Below are positions 56,374-64,000 of a DNA stretch of 64,000 bases, piece after piece. Made by a program: the position numbers and the translations under genes. The notes beneath the pieces are model-generated. The model had not been told where the DNA came from. It was given only the letters and a program-made list of their open reading frames with translations, and ran no database searches. The stretch comes from Shewanella chilikensis. Its GTDB lineage: Bacteria; Pseudomonadota; Gammaproteobacteria; Enterobacterales; Shewanellaceae. The stretch covers positions 43,797 through 107,796 of the forward strand of contig NZ_NIJM01000009.1 in NCBI RefSeq assembly GCF_002836945.1. The letters run 5' to 3'. Position 1 is the first letter of the stretch. Each line of letters begins with the position of its first letter.

Positions 56374-58050
56374 TTATCTCAGTTGCTTTTCCGGATCCTG
56401 GAGTATGTCTTCAAACATATCCTTCACCCGGCAATCACCACACATCTTTAAGCGCTCTATGTTGGCGCTGAAAGCGCTGTGGCTTCCGACCATATCCAGC
56501 ATCCGGTGCACCATAGACTGGGTCGCGAACGGCGCTCCACAACGAATACATTCGAACGGAGCTTCTTCTTTCAGGATCCGGCGCTGCTGCCGTGCAGCCT
56601 TATCCAGATTGACCTGAGGAGTCAGGCTGATCACCTTCTCCGGGCAGGCAGCCTCACATAGGCCACACTGCACACAATCCTGCTCGACAAAATACAGTGC
56701 CGGAGTGTCGCCACCGTCGGTCAGCGCCTGGGTAGGGCAGGTCGCGACACAGGACATACACAAGGTGCACTTGTCGGCATTGATATTCACCAGGCCATAG
56801 GGGATATTGCCCATGGTCAGTTGAGTATCAACATTGGCTGCTTGCTCATTGAGATGGTCGATAGCAGCGTACAGCTGGGTGCGCTTGTTACCCTCAGAGA
56901 GCACAGCAGGTACTATCACGGGCCAGTCCAGACTTACATCCAGTATAGGCCAGAGATTGGCAAGCTCGGCTTCGTCGATAACCCGAATCCTTTGAGGCTG
57001 TCCCATCTCATCCAAAATGGCATTGGCCAATCCCAGTTCGCCCTTGAGCATTTGGGTCAGGGTAGGGGCCGTAGCGCTGGTGTTGAGGATCAACACCTGG
57101 CGCGCTCCCCAAGCCAGAGAAGCCATCCAGTGATCCATGCTGGCCACAGTGACTTCTTCCAGTGCCACAGGGAGAACCTCGCCCGGCAACTCGTCATTGA
57201 TCAAGGCGCCGCCCTGTCCCATGTCGTGGAACAGAACTACAGGCGCGGTTTGGGCTTGCTCGCGGAAGCGGGAAATCAACTTATTCAGGTATGAATGCAG
57301 CGCCTGAGGGGTTGGCTGGTCGTAGGCAATGGCCCCGGTTGGACAGGCATTGGTGCAACTGCCGGCGCCGTGGCACAGATAAGGGTCTATCTCAATCTGC
57401 TTGGCCACGCTCTTGATAGCATCGGCCGGACAGAAGTTGAGGCAGCGGTTACAACCATTATTGCCGTTGCGATTGTGGGCACAGAGATCGGCGTTGACCT
57501 TGACATAGCGCGGCTTGTCAAACTGGCCGATCATCTGGGGCAACTCTTGCAAGGCTTCGGCCAGTTTCTGCGGGTCCTGACCCACATAGAAATAGCCGGG
57601 TGGCAGCATTTCCAACTGAATTTGCGGCTCCCGGCTCAGGTCGAGGATCAGGTCAAAATGCGGCTTGCGCAGAGCAACCACACTGAGCTCGGCGGCGCCG
57701 TTGTCATGTTCGACACTCACCTGGAATTGACCGAGGAAGCCTTTGATGCCAATCAGCTTGTTGTAGTAGCTCTCAACCTCTTCGGCGGCAGCCATTACGG
57801 CTTCGAGGTGGGCCTCTTCCTGGCTGGTGATCGGCTCATTGGCCAAGATCACTCTGCCGGCCATGGCAGACAGTTTGTCTGCCGCCAGCCGGGCCAGATC
57901 TTCAGGGCCTATCACCAGGACATTCCCCTCTGTGGTGTAACTTACGGTCGGTGGGATCAGGTTTTGCAGAATCTGAGTCTGCTGGCTGACCTCACGACGC
58001 ACCTGCCGCAGCGCTTGCTGGGCGGGATTATTGCTCACACTATTGTTCAC
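56374..58050 (-). CDS. Polyferredoxin-like 4Fe-4S protein of the fdh cluster
   Basis: A 558-residue cytosolic protein with at least four ferredoxin-type cysteine sets: CNRCLNFCPADAI, CHGAGSCTNACPTGAI, CTLCMSCVATCPTQA and CVQCGLCEAACPEK. An additional C-terminal set (CIRCGAPF, then CGDCRVKD) follows. A non-cluster region of about 170 residues in the middle resembles an electron-bifurcation-type or hydrogenase-delta domain weakly. It begins with a GTG at 58050, supported by AGGAAC six bases upstream. Similar proteins lie beside fdhT and DUF3305/3306 genes in Shewanella. A role in electron supply or cofactor maturation of formate dehydrogenase is inferred. Confidence 0.8.
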   Translation of the reverse strand: MNNSVSNNPAQQALRQVRREVSQQTQILQNLIPPTVSYTTEGNVLVIGPEDLARLAADKLSAMAGRVILANEPITSQEEAHLEAVMAAAEEVESYYNKLIGIKGFLGQFQVSVEHDNGAAELSVVALRKPHFDLILDLSREPQIQLEMLPPGYFYVGQDPQKLAEALQELPQMIGQFDKPRYVKVNADLCAHNRNGNNGCNRCLNFCPADAIKSVAKQIEIDPYLCHGAGSCTNACPTGAIAYDQPTPQALHSYLNKLISRFREQAQTAPVVLFHDMGQGGALINDELPGEVLPVALEEVTVASMDHWMASLAWGARQVLILNTSATAPTLTQMLKGELGLANAILDEMGQPQRIRVIDEAELANLWPILDVSLDWPVIVPAVLSEGNKRTQLYAAIDHLNEQAANVDTQLTMGNIPYGLVNINADKCTLCMSCVATCPTQALTDGGDTPALYFVEQDCVQCGLCEAACPEKVISLTPQVNLDKAARQQRRILKEEAPFECIRCGAPFATQSMVHRMLDMVGSHSAFSANIERLKMCGDCRVKDMFEDILQDPEKQLR

Positions 58051-58188
58051 TTTGCGTTCCTGAACAGTTTATGGCGGTGGCCGTATTCTTTATCTTGCTG
58101 CTTTTATTATTGATTTACAGCTTGCTATAGCCTGAATACAGCAATTCACATACCAAATTTATGGGCATTAAAGGCTGTTAAACTGACG

Positions 58189-58815
58189 TCAAACAACCGG
58201 CTTATGAGTTTCTGCCACTGTATCTGAGGCATTTTGGGCTTCTGCCGTCATTTCCCCGTCCAAATTGTCCGCCGGCGACTGTGGCGCAGATTGCTCGGCT
58301 AACTGTGGCGTGTCGACCTCGGCATCTTCTAGGGAAGCATCGGCTTCGGCTAAGGCTTCTTCTGCTTCTTCCGGCTCCTCTTTTTCCAGTACGTGACGGA
58401 AAACTTTCTTGGCCAATTCTGCAGAGGCTTCAGCGGTTAGCTTGGGCTGGTTGCTGTAATCGAGTGCGTACTCGAGTAAGCCGTCGATTTCATTGAAGTG
58501 AGGTTGCTTCCACAGGGTGCGCAGTGCAGCGGTCTTGACAGCCGGGTCGACATTTTTGGCCATAAAGCTGGCGAAACTGCCGCCAACCTCGATACCGTTG
58601 GGGTCGGGCAAGTCTTCGGCGGTCAGCAGTTTTTCTTCCTGCGACTCAGGCTCTGACAGAGTTTCGAGCGCAGCCTGAGTTTCCGGCTCTGCCTCTGCCA
58701 CAATTTCCGCTTGGGGAGGTGTTTCTTGCAGCGGTTCATCGACAGGAGTTTCACCGTCCAGTACCTGTTGTTTGCGCAGTGCCCAACGGCTCAGGAATCC
58801 ACTCTTTTCGGCCAT
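58189..58815 (-). CDS. DUF3306 family protein
   Basis: A 208-residue acidic cytosolic protein of unknown role. The conserved N-terminal FLSRWALRKQQV, then LPDPNGIEVGGSFASFMAKNVDPAVKTAALRTLW and FNEIDGLLEYALDYS, mark DUF3306; the parts between and the C terminus are Glu/Ala-rich and low in complexity. It overlaps the DUF3305 gene by one base, so the two are coupled. The pair occurs with formate dehydrogenase genes in many proteobacteria, hence a likely maturation role. Confidence 0.85.
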   Translation of the reverse strand: MAEKSGFLSRWALRKQQVLDGETPVDEPLQETPPQAEIVAEAEPETQAALETLSEPESQEEKLLTAEDLPDPNGIEVGGSFASFMAKNVDPAVKTAALRTLWKQPHFNEIDGLLEYALDYSNQPKLTAEASAELAKKVFRHVLEKEEPEEAEEALAEADASLEDAEVDTPQLAEQSAPQSPADNLDGEMTAEAQNASDTVAETHKPVV

Positions 58816-59273
58816 TAGTGCCTCCGAATGTTGTCTTCGGCCAATTCCTTGCGGCGGTTAACATGTTTGCGCCTGTGGGCGGTGATTTCCACTTCACCGT
58901 GACGGGTTATAAAGGCTTCAATCCAGCAGGCAATCGCCTCCGGCATCGGCATGTTCAGCACTGGGGTATCCCCTTCGAGACAGCCGGCTGCGACATTTTG
59001 GTCGGCGGAGATGGCGGCCGGGATCCAGTTGCCCTCGACATCTTCGTCACAGACGATGTAAAGCATGGGATTGTCCATATCCAGATTAAGGCGGTAACTG
59101 GCACGCTCATCACGAAATAACTCCAGTAGAACCAGCTTGGATCCGGGCGGCGCCTCATGAGTGGCGGGCACGATTTGGTCCAGCTCCCAGCTGATGGATG
59201 TCCAACGACCGACCTGTTTCTCCACTTTTTTCAGTGAAACGTACATGGGCCATACGCTTTCGGAATGTTGCAT
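58815..59273 (-). CDS. DUF3305 family protein
   Basis: A 152-residue protein of unknown role. Conserved features: VWPMYVSLKKVEKQVGRWTS at the N terminus, LVLLELFRDERASYRLNLDM, and VLNMPMPEAIACWIEAFI. It is the first gene of the DUF3305-DUF3306 pair, in the usual formate dehydrogenase setting, and is divergent from fdhD. Confidence 0.87.
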   Translation of the reverse strand: MQHSESVWPMYVSLKKVEKQVGRWTSISWELDQIVPATHEAPPGSKLVLLELFRDERASYRLNLDMDNPMLYIVCDEDVEGNWIPAAISADQNVAAGCLEGDTPVLNMPMPEAIACWIEAFITRHGEVEITAHRRKHVNRRKELAEDNIRRH

Positions 59274-59400
59274 ACTGACTCTCCCTCCCGATGGGATTAT
59301 TTTCGGGCATAAGTAAGACCTCTATGACATTGCAATTTTAGTGCCAGTTGCCATATGAGAAATAAGTTTGAACTTGATCATCTATTTAAGGCTAAAAGTA

Positions 59401-59445
59401 GGACATTTTGTCCAATATGTAATCTGGTTTGGGACATTCATGACC
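59401..59445. promoter_or_regulatory. Palindrome GGACA-TTT-TGTCC between DUF3305 gene and fdhD
   Basis: GGACATTTTGTCC at 59401-59413 is a perfect 5+5 inverted repeat. A second related word, GGACATTCATGACC, starts near 59432, about 30 bases on. Together they could be operator sites in the divergent region for fdhD and the DUF3305 operon; the HTH regulator encoded at 60407 is a candidate ligand by position. Confidence 0.4.
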
Positions 59446-59551
59446 TGGGTATTGTCGACGCTTGCTGCGGATCACGCATTTTGCAGCCTGAACCCTGTGA
59501 CGGTATAAATATTGCTATGCTGTGGCCCATGCTCTCTATGAAGGTTTAATA

Positions 59552-60382
59552 ATGACCCGTGCCAAACCCCAATTGATCAAGACCAATACCCAGGTACCTT
59601 TGACCATTGCCGTAACTGCGGTCGATGAAAATGGCCAACTGCAGGAGAAGTATGTCGCCTGTGAAAGGCCGCTGACGGTTTACCTCAACTGGCGACCAAT
59701 AGTCACCCTGATGACCTTGGGCGCAAGAGCCGAGGCTCTGGCACTGGGTTACCTTAAGAATCAAGGTTTTATTAATGATGTTTCGCAACTGGAATCTGTG
59801 ATTGTTGACTGGGATGTGGCTTCCGCGGCCGTGATCACCCGGGAGCAGACTGAGGATCTGGATGCCAAACTGGCCGACAAGACGGTCACCACAGGCTGCG
59901 GCCAGGGCACGGTATTCGGCGGCTTTATGGAAGGGTTGGACGACATAGTCCTGCCGCAGCCGAAACTGAAGCAGAGCATGCTCTACTCCCTGTTGAAAAA
60001 CATCAGTGAATACAATCAGACTTACAAGAATGCCGGTGCTGTTCACGGCTGTGGTCTGTGTGAAGCGGATAAGATAAAGTCCTTTGTCGAAGATGTTGGC
60101 CGCCACAATGCGGTGGATACTCTGGCCGGGGAGATGTGGCTGGAGCAGGACAGAGGCGACAACAAGATTTTCTACACCACGGGACGGCTTACTTCCGAGA
60201 TGGTTATCAAGGTTGCCAAGATGGGGATCCCTGTGCTTTTGTCCCGCAGCGGTGTTACCCAGATGGGCCTGGAATTGGCGCAGAAGTTGGGGATCACCAT
60301 GGTCGCCCGTGCCAAGGGACGCCATTTCCTGGTGTACAATGGCGCCGAGAATATTGAGTTTGATGCCAGCAATCCACGCTGA
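59552..60382 (+). CDS. fdhD: Formate dehydrogenase sulfurtransferase FdhD
   Basis: A 276-residue protein that transfers sulfur to the molybdenum cofactor of formate dehydrogenase. Conserved motifs: TTGCGQGTVFGG (Cys motif), GCGLCEADK and VEDVGRHNAVDTLAGEMW, and the late region VLLSRSGVTQMGLELAQKLG. The ATG at 59552 has AAGG about nine bases upstream; the in-frame ATG at 59522 has none. It is followed 24 bases later by the HTH gene on the same strand. Confidence 0.95.
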   Translation: MTRAKPQLIKTNTQVPLTIAVTAVDENGQLQEKYVACERPLTVYLNWRPIVTLMTLGARAEALALGYLKNQGFINDVSQLESVIVDWDVASAAVITREQTEDLDAKLADKTVTTGCGQGTVFGGFMEGLDDIVLPQPKLKQSMLYSLLKNISEYNQTYKNAGAVHGCGLCEADKIKSFVEDVGRHNAVDTLAGEMWLEQDRGDNKIFYTTGRLTSEMVIKVAKMGIPVLLSRSGVTQMGLELAQKLGITMVARAKGRHFLVYNGAENIEFDASNPR

Positions 60383-60406
60383 TACCCAAGATACCAAGGA
60401 GAAGTG

Positions 60407-61312
60407 ATGACGGAGCCCAGTGAACTTGTCTATATGAGCGCCAAGCAGGTGGCCGAGTATCTGGACCTCAATGAAAAAAAGGTCTATGCCATGGCCAATG
60501 AGCGTATGCTACCGGCGACCAAAATCACAGGTAAGTGGCTGTTTCCAAAGATACTAATCGACCGTTGGATCATGGACTCCTGCCACAGTGGCATGTTGAC
60601 AGATCGCTTGCTGATCACCGGCAGTGATGACCCCTTGTTATCGATGCAGGTGGCCAGGCTGATGGCCCAGGTAGGCAGTCGAGAACTTATTAGCTACAGC
60701 GCTACAGGTTCCCGCCTGGGGCTGGAGCTCTTGTCCAAGGGCTATGCCGATGTCTGTACCTTACATTGGGGCAGTTTGGAAGAGCGTAATATTCGTCATA
60801 CGGCGTTGCTGAAGGGGTATCCCAACCACCAGCAATGGATCATGGTTCACGGCTATAACCGCCAGCAGGGGTTGATAGTGCGGCCGGATATGCACCACAG
60901 GTGTCAGGAAGAGAGCAAGGTGTTGCAACTCTCCTGGCGCTGGGTCACCCGCCAGGGCGGTGCCGGCAGCCAGCAACATCTGGAACATTGGCTGTTGAAG
61001 CAGGGTGCCAAGCTTGAGCAGCTCAACTCAGTACTCACCGCCTTCAGTGAAAGGGAGTTGGCCGGGTATATTGCCCGGGGTGATGCCGATATCGGCTTTG
61101 GTTGTCAGGCGGTCGCCATGGAAAGTGGCTTGAGCTTTGTGCCCTTGGTGACAGAGTCCTTCGACTTTGTCATGCCGCAGGGGATCTATTTCCGCCGTCA
61201 ATTACAGCAGCTGTTCAAGATGCTCGGCGGTAGCCACACCCGGCAGATGGCCGCTCTGCTCGGTGGTTACGATCTCACCGATTGCGGCCGGTTGCTGTGG
61301 AGTCCGGAGTAG
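60407..61312 (+). CDS. HTH regulator with substrate-binding-type domain, fdh-linked
   Basis: A 301-residue protein. An N-terminal excisionase/MerR-like helix-turn-helix (MSAKQVAEYLDLNEKKVYAM, then ITGKWLFPKILIDRW) is joined to a periplasmic-binding-protein-like domain (LLITGSDDPLLSMQVARLMA; YSATGSRLGLELLSKGYADV; YIARGDADIGFGCQAV). Such fusions are regulators that sense a small anion or cofactor, often near molybdoenzyme genes. The ATG at 60407 has AAGGAG five bases upstream. Control of the fdh genes, by formate or molybdate, is inferred from position. Confidence 0.82.
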   Translation: MTEPSELVYMSAKQVAEYLDLNEKKVYAMANERMLPATKITGKWLFPKILIDRWIMDSCHSGMLTDRLLITGSDDPLLSMQVARLMAQVGSRELISYSATGSRLGLELLSKGYADVCTLHWGSLEERNIRHTALLKGYPNHQQWIMVHGYNRQQGLIVRPDMHHRCQEESKVLQLSWRWVTRQGGAGSQQHLEHWLLKQGAKLEQLNSVLTAFSERELAGYIARGDADIGFGCQAVAMESGLSFVPLVTESFDFVMPQGIYFRRQLQQLFKMLGGSHTRQMAALLGGYDLTDCGRLLWSPE

Positions 61313-61354
61313 ATCGGATTTTCAATCCAATTTGAGGTCTGCCTTTGGCGGGCC

Positions 61355-62422
61355 TCAAGCCTTGAACTTCCACCACTGAAGTCTGGCGGCTGCATCGAAG
61401 AAACTCCAGGCTAACACCCGGGTTTGCTTATTGCCCTGTTGCATCTCCAATATCTTGACCTCTTTGGCGCCAAGCCGCGTTAACGCCTGTTGACAGGGTT
61501 TGAGGTTGTCACTCTTGGACACCAAGGAAGAAAACCACAGCACTTGTCCACCATATTCGCGACTTTCGTGAATCATCCTCAGTAAGAAGCCCAACTCGCC
61601 GCCATCGCACCAAAGCTCGGCCTGACAGCCGCCAAAGTTCAGTTTATGCTCCTGACGCTGATGTTGCTCGCCGCGACTTGCCGCCAGATTGCGCTGCTTG
61701 CGTTCGCTGCCACTGCGGGCATCGGCGGCCGAGGCATGAAACGGCGGATTACAGAGGCTGAAGTCAAAACACTCCCCCGCCTGCAAAAGACCATGAAATA
61801 TCTGTTCCGGTTCGGGTTGCAGTCGCAGTTCAATGGCACCAGTCAGCTTGGGATTGTGCTGCAAAACGCCGGCGACATTGTCCAGCGCCACAGGGTTGAT
61901 ATCGGCGCCGACAAACTGCCAGCCGTAGACACTTGAGCCAAGCAAGGGGTAGATGCCATTGGCTCCCGTGCCTATATCCAGGCCGCGAATACGCCGGCCT
62001 TGGGGGATTTTACCGCCTTCGGCCAGCAGATCGGCGATATGGTGCAAATAGTCTACTCGTCCGGGAATTGGCGGGCACAGATAGCCCTCAGGCAACTGCC
62101 AGTCCTGGATATGGTAATGGTGCTGCAATAGGGCGGCATTGAGGGCCAAGACAGCTTGCGGTTCGGCAAAGGGAATCGAAACCTGGCCATAGTCTCTGGT
62201 GATAAGGTGAGGCGCGAGCGCAGGGTAACTGGCGGCCAGAGCAGCAAAGTCATAGCCCTGGCGGTGCAGGTTGCGCGGGTGCAAGCCCTTGTTCTTGGCT
62301 TTTCCGCCCGTTTTAACCAAGGTTTTGCCGGCTTTTTGAGTCGTCTTTTGCGGCTTTTTCTTTACCTCGGCCCAGGCCTTGCCTTTCGAAGCGTTGAGCC
62401 GACGCTTTGTTACCTCAGTCAT
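61355..62422 (-). CDS. rlmF: 23S rRNA (adenine-1618-N6)-methyltransferase RlmF
   Basis: A 355-residue SAM-dependent enzyme that methylates A1618 of 23S rRNA. Lysine-rich N-terminal extension, then HPRNLHRQGYDFAAL, motif I LDIGTGANGIYPLLG, acidic VGADINPVAL and the catalytic NPPFHAS. The length is a little above E. coli RlmF because of the basic extension. It overlaps the end of the FliL-like gene by 8 bases. Confidence 0.93.
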   Translation of the reverse strand: MTEVTKRRLNASKGKAWAEVKKKPQKTTQKAGKTLVKTGGKAKNKGLHPRNLHRQGYDFAALAASYPALAPHLITRDYGQVSIPFAEPQAVLALNAALLQHHYHIQDWQLPEGYLCPPIPGRVDYLHHIADLLAEGGKIPQGRRIRGLDIGTGANGIYPLLGSSVYGWQFVGADINPVALDNVAGVLQHNPKLTGAIELRLQPEPEQIFHGLLQAGECFDFSLCNPPFHASAADARSGSERKQRNLAASRGEQHQRQEHKLNFGGCQAELWCDGGELGFLLRMIHESREYGGQVLWFSSLVSKSDNLKPCQQALTRLGAKEVKILEMQQGNKQTRVLAWSFFDAAARLQWWKFKA

Positions 62423-62822
62423 ACAGGTACTTGGTAAACAGCAGATTCACCACCAGTGCCCGACCGGTTTCCTGCTCCAGCAAACGATTGACTGTGTCGT
62501 AACATTCACGGCGGATCTCTTCTCTGCCGGTAAGCGACTTGACCCTGTCCTCGGGTTGATTACCGAGAATCTCCACTATCGCGGCTCGCAGCAGGGGATC
62601 ATGGTGTTGCAAGGCTACCAAGTCCTGGGGATCTTTCACCATCAGCTCAACACTGATGCGTACAAACCCCAACTTCTTGCGGTTGGAGATATAGTTGGTC
62701 ACTATTTCAGGTTCAAAGCCATAATAGGCATAGGTATCTTCGGCAGGCTTTTCATCGGCCGCCATCACAGGCTGCAACATGCCGGCCAGCATAAAAAACA
62801 ACAGTGTCAAAATGCGTTTCAT
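62415..62822 (-). CDS. FliL-like protein
   Basis: A 135-residue protein that begins with a signal or anchor segment (LTLLFFMLAGMLQPVMA) and continues with a FliL-type domain: YYGFEPEIVTNYIS, KKLGFVRISVELMV, DPLLRAAIVEILG and LLFTKYLYD. FliL is a stator-associated flagellar protein, but here no flagellar genes are adjacent; this orphan form is also seen near ubiC in other gammaproteobacteria. It is likely periplasmic or outer-face anchored. Function unknown. Confidence 0.82.
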   Translation of the reverse strand: MKRILTLLFFMLAGMLQPVMAADEKPAEDTYAYYGFEPEIVTNYISNRKKLGFVRISVELMVKDPQDLVALQHHDPLLRAAIVEILGNQPEDRVKSLTGREEIRRECYDTVNRLLEQETGRALVVNLLFTKYLYD

Positions 62823-62927
62823 ATTGAGTTTCCAGCTCCCGTGACTTGTGCAGACGCCCCTTGCGATCTATCTGCTTGTGGGCAAGCGTGATAGACTCCC
62901 GAGTTGTAATATTGTACCGGGTATCCG

Positions 62928-63506
62928 ATGAGTGTGACCAGTTTAAGCTTTCCTTATGGTGAATCAATTCAGTGGTTTTCGCCAGAGCAATTACAACAAC
63001 TCCCCGCAGCGCCATTGCATGATTGGCTACTGGCGACCGGCAGTCTCACCAAGAGACTCAAAAGTTGCTGCAATCACTTTGAGGTCAAACTGCTCGGCGA
63101 AGCCATGCTGCCCACCGCAGCTCAGGAATGGCAGGGTAAGGAGCACAAAGCCATCTGGATCAGAGAAGTGCTGCTCTGCCTGGACGGGACTCCCTGGGTC
63201 TTTGGCCGCACCCTGATCCCGGCAAAGCTGCTGGAGCAACAGCAGAGACTGGGTAAGTTGGGTACTCGCCCCTTGGGAGAATTGTTATTTGGTGATATCG
63301 GCTTTGAACCCGGCGCTATAGAGGTTGCCTGCTTCGATAACCATTCACGGGTCGCTTCCCTCGCAGATTCACTGTCGCAACCTACCACAGAGGCTATCTG
63401 GGGCAGAAGACGTTATTTTCACTTTCAGGAGCAGCAACTGATTGTCGGTGAAATCTTCCTGCCGGCGGCGGTTGCCGCCATCCATCAAGGCCAACTTACG
63501 CCTTGA
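62928..63506 (+). CDS. ubiC: Chorismate pyruvate-lyase UbiC
   Basis: A 192-residue cytosolic enzyme that turns chorismate into 4-hydroxybenzoate and pyruvate, the first step of ubiquinone synthesis. Typical segments: [15 protein letters not shown] (Arg of substrate site), [31 protein letters not shown], and the C-terminal [22 protein letters not shown]. Divergent from the FliL-like gene, 105 bases apart. A hairpin AAGGGACGC / GCGTCCCTT follows. Confidence 0.93.
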   Translation: MSVTSLSFPYGESIQWFSPEQLQQLPAAPLHDWLLATGSLTKRLKSCCNHFEVKLLGEAMLPTAAQEWQGKEHKAIWIREVLLCLDGTPWVFGRTLIPAKLLEQQQRLGKLGTRPLGELLFGDIGFEPGAIEVACFDNHSRVASLADSLSQPTTEAIWGRRRYFHFQEQQLIVGEIFLPAAVAAIHQGQLTP

Positions 63507-63548
63507 ACAAGGGCTTGTAATCCCTCTCTTGAATTCCCCAAAACATAC

Positions 63549-63570
63549 AAGGGACGCCAAAGCGTCCCTT
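63549..63570. terminator. Hairpin between ubiC and the PKD/GlyGly-CTERM gene
   Basis: Perfect stem AAGGGACGC / GCGTCCCTT (63549-63557, 63562-63570), loop CAAA, placed between two converging genes. The flanking runs are weak on both sides (ATTCT; TTGTATG), so efficiency is uncertain. Confidence 0.6.
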
Positions 63571-63576
63571 ATTCTG

Positions 63577-63999
63577 TCAACGCCTGCGCCGCCAGGCGAT
63601 CAGCGCCAGCCCCAATAGGCTCAGGCTGCCGAGACTACCGCCACCGCCGCCGGAACTGCTTTCAGTCGTATTGGGCACAACCGGGTTGGAGACCACCAAG
63701 GTGCGACTATTACTGCTCTGATTATTCTGTGAGTCAGTCACTGTCAGGCGCACACTGTAGCTGCCCGCCGCACTGTAGGTATGCGAGGGAGAAGCAACTG
63801 TGCTGCTCTGGCCATCACCAAAGTCCCACTGATAACTGAGTTCTCCGCTGCCACCGCGGCTGAGATTATTGAACTGCACGGTTAAACCTGTACCACTGAT
63901 ATCGAACAGCGCCGACAGAGGAATGCTGACAGTCAGTTGCAAGCTGGTCACGGAAGTCGGAGGCCAAGCGTCTTAGGAAGACAATTCGTATCCGCAACT
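63577..63999 (-). pseudogene. C-terminal end of a PKD-domain exoprotein with GlyGly-CTERM, interrupted
   Basis: The visible frame encodes a PKD domain (VQFNNLSRGGSGELSYQWDF, GDGQSSTV, HTYSAAGSYSVRLTVTDS) followed by the sorting tail SSGGGGGSLGSL, a hydrophobic helix and WRRRR at the very end. This is the GlyGly-CTERM form, recognised by rhombosortase for type II-secreted surface proteins. The frame has a TAA stop at 63973-63975 and open codons beyond it to the window edge; no ATG or ribosome site lies between, only a GTG at 63951. I read this as the end of a larger exoprotein, probably broken by a nonsense change, or a sequence error at the edge. Confidence 0.55.
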
Positions 64000-64000
64000 C

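Noticed and set aside
59546..60397. Open frame of 283 codons opposite fdhD
   Set aside because: It is the reverse complement of a well-supported fdhD; no motif and no ribosome site.

Overview
The window is chromosomal DNA of a gammaproteobacterium, almost certainly a Shewanella. The 187-residue tetraheme quinol dehydrogenase CymA, tandem fdhXABC formate dehydrogenase operons with fdhT-, fdhD- and DUF3305/3306-type accessory genes, a urocanate-reductase-type flavoprotein, and the ompR-envZ, gsp, hslRO and pckA neighbourhoods all point there. I saw no rRNA, tRNA, insertion sequence, prophage or CRISPR array.

Layout: (1) 1-5.1 kb: end of ompR, envZ, a chemoreceptor, a peroxiredoxin, a DUF2937 protein and a very small antitoxin-like gene. 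(2) 5.1-11.9 kb: a copper/silver group on the minus strand, with CusA, a CusB carrying three metal-binding modules, a small protein with two more modules, and two Cys/His-rich secreted proteins around a YccT-like protein. (3) 12.3-14.9 kb: cymA, a GNAT acetyltransferase, cysQ and nudE. (4) 15.1-26.6 kb: a complete type II secretion operon gspCDEFGHIJKLMN. (5) 26.8-31.8 kb: hslR, hslO, pckA and an unknown lipoprotein. (6) 31.9-41.7 kb: urocanate reductase, a Tsx-type porin, a sensor kinase and response regulator, a LuxR-type regulator, an exported HutH/PAL-family lyase with an abnormal MIO triad, and an exported M14 carboxypeptidase. (7) 41.7-45.4 kb: a GFA-family protein, a HemN-like radical SAM protein and a second chemoreceptor. 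(8) 45.8-61.3 kb: two fdhXABC operons, a TorD-type chaperone, a polyferredoxin, DUF3306, DUF3305, fdhD and an HTH regulator. (9) 61.4-64 kb: rlmF, a FliL-like protein, ubiC and a broken PKD/GlyGly-CTERM protein.

How the parts fit: formate dehydrogenases feed electrons to the quinone pool, and CymA passes them from menaquinol to periplasmic reductases, of which UrdA is one in this window. The most interesting part is region 6. An exported ammonia-lyase homologue, a periplasmic urocanate reductase, a porin, a peptidase and three regulators sit together, and 11-bp direct repeats occur on both sides of the lyase gene. I read this as a candidate periplasmic pathway: peptide to histidine to urocanate to imidazole propionate, used for anaerobic respiration. 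The lyase lacks the usual Ala-Ser-Gly triplet, so its chemistry is an open question.
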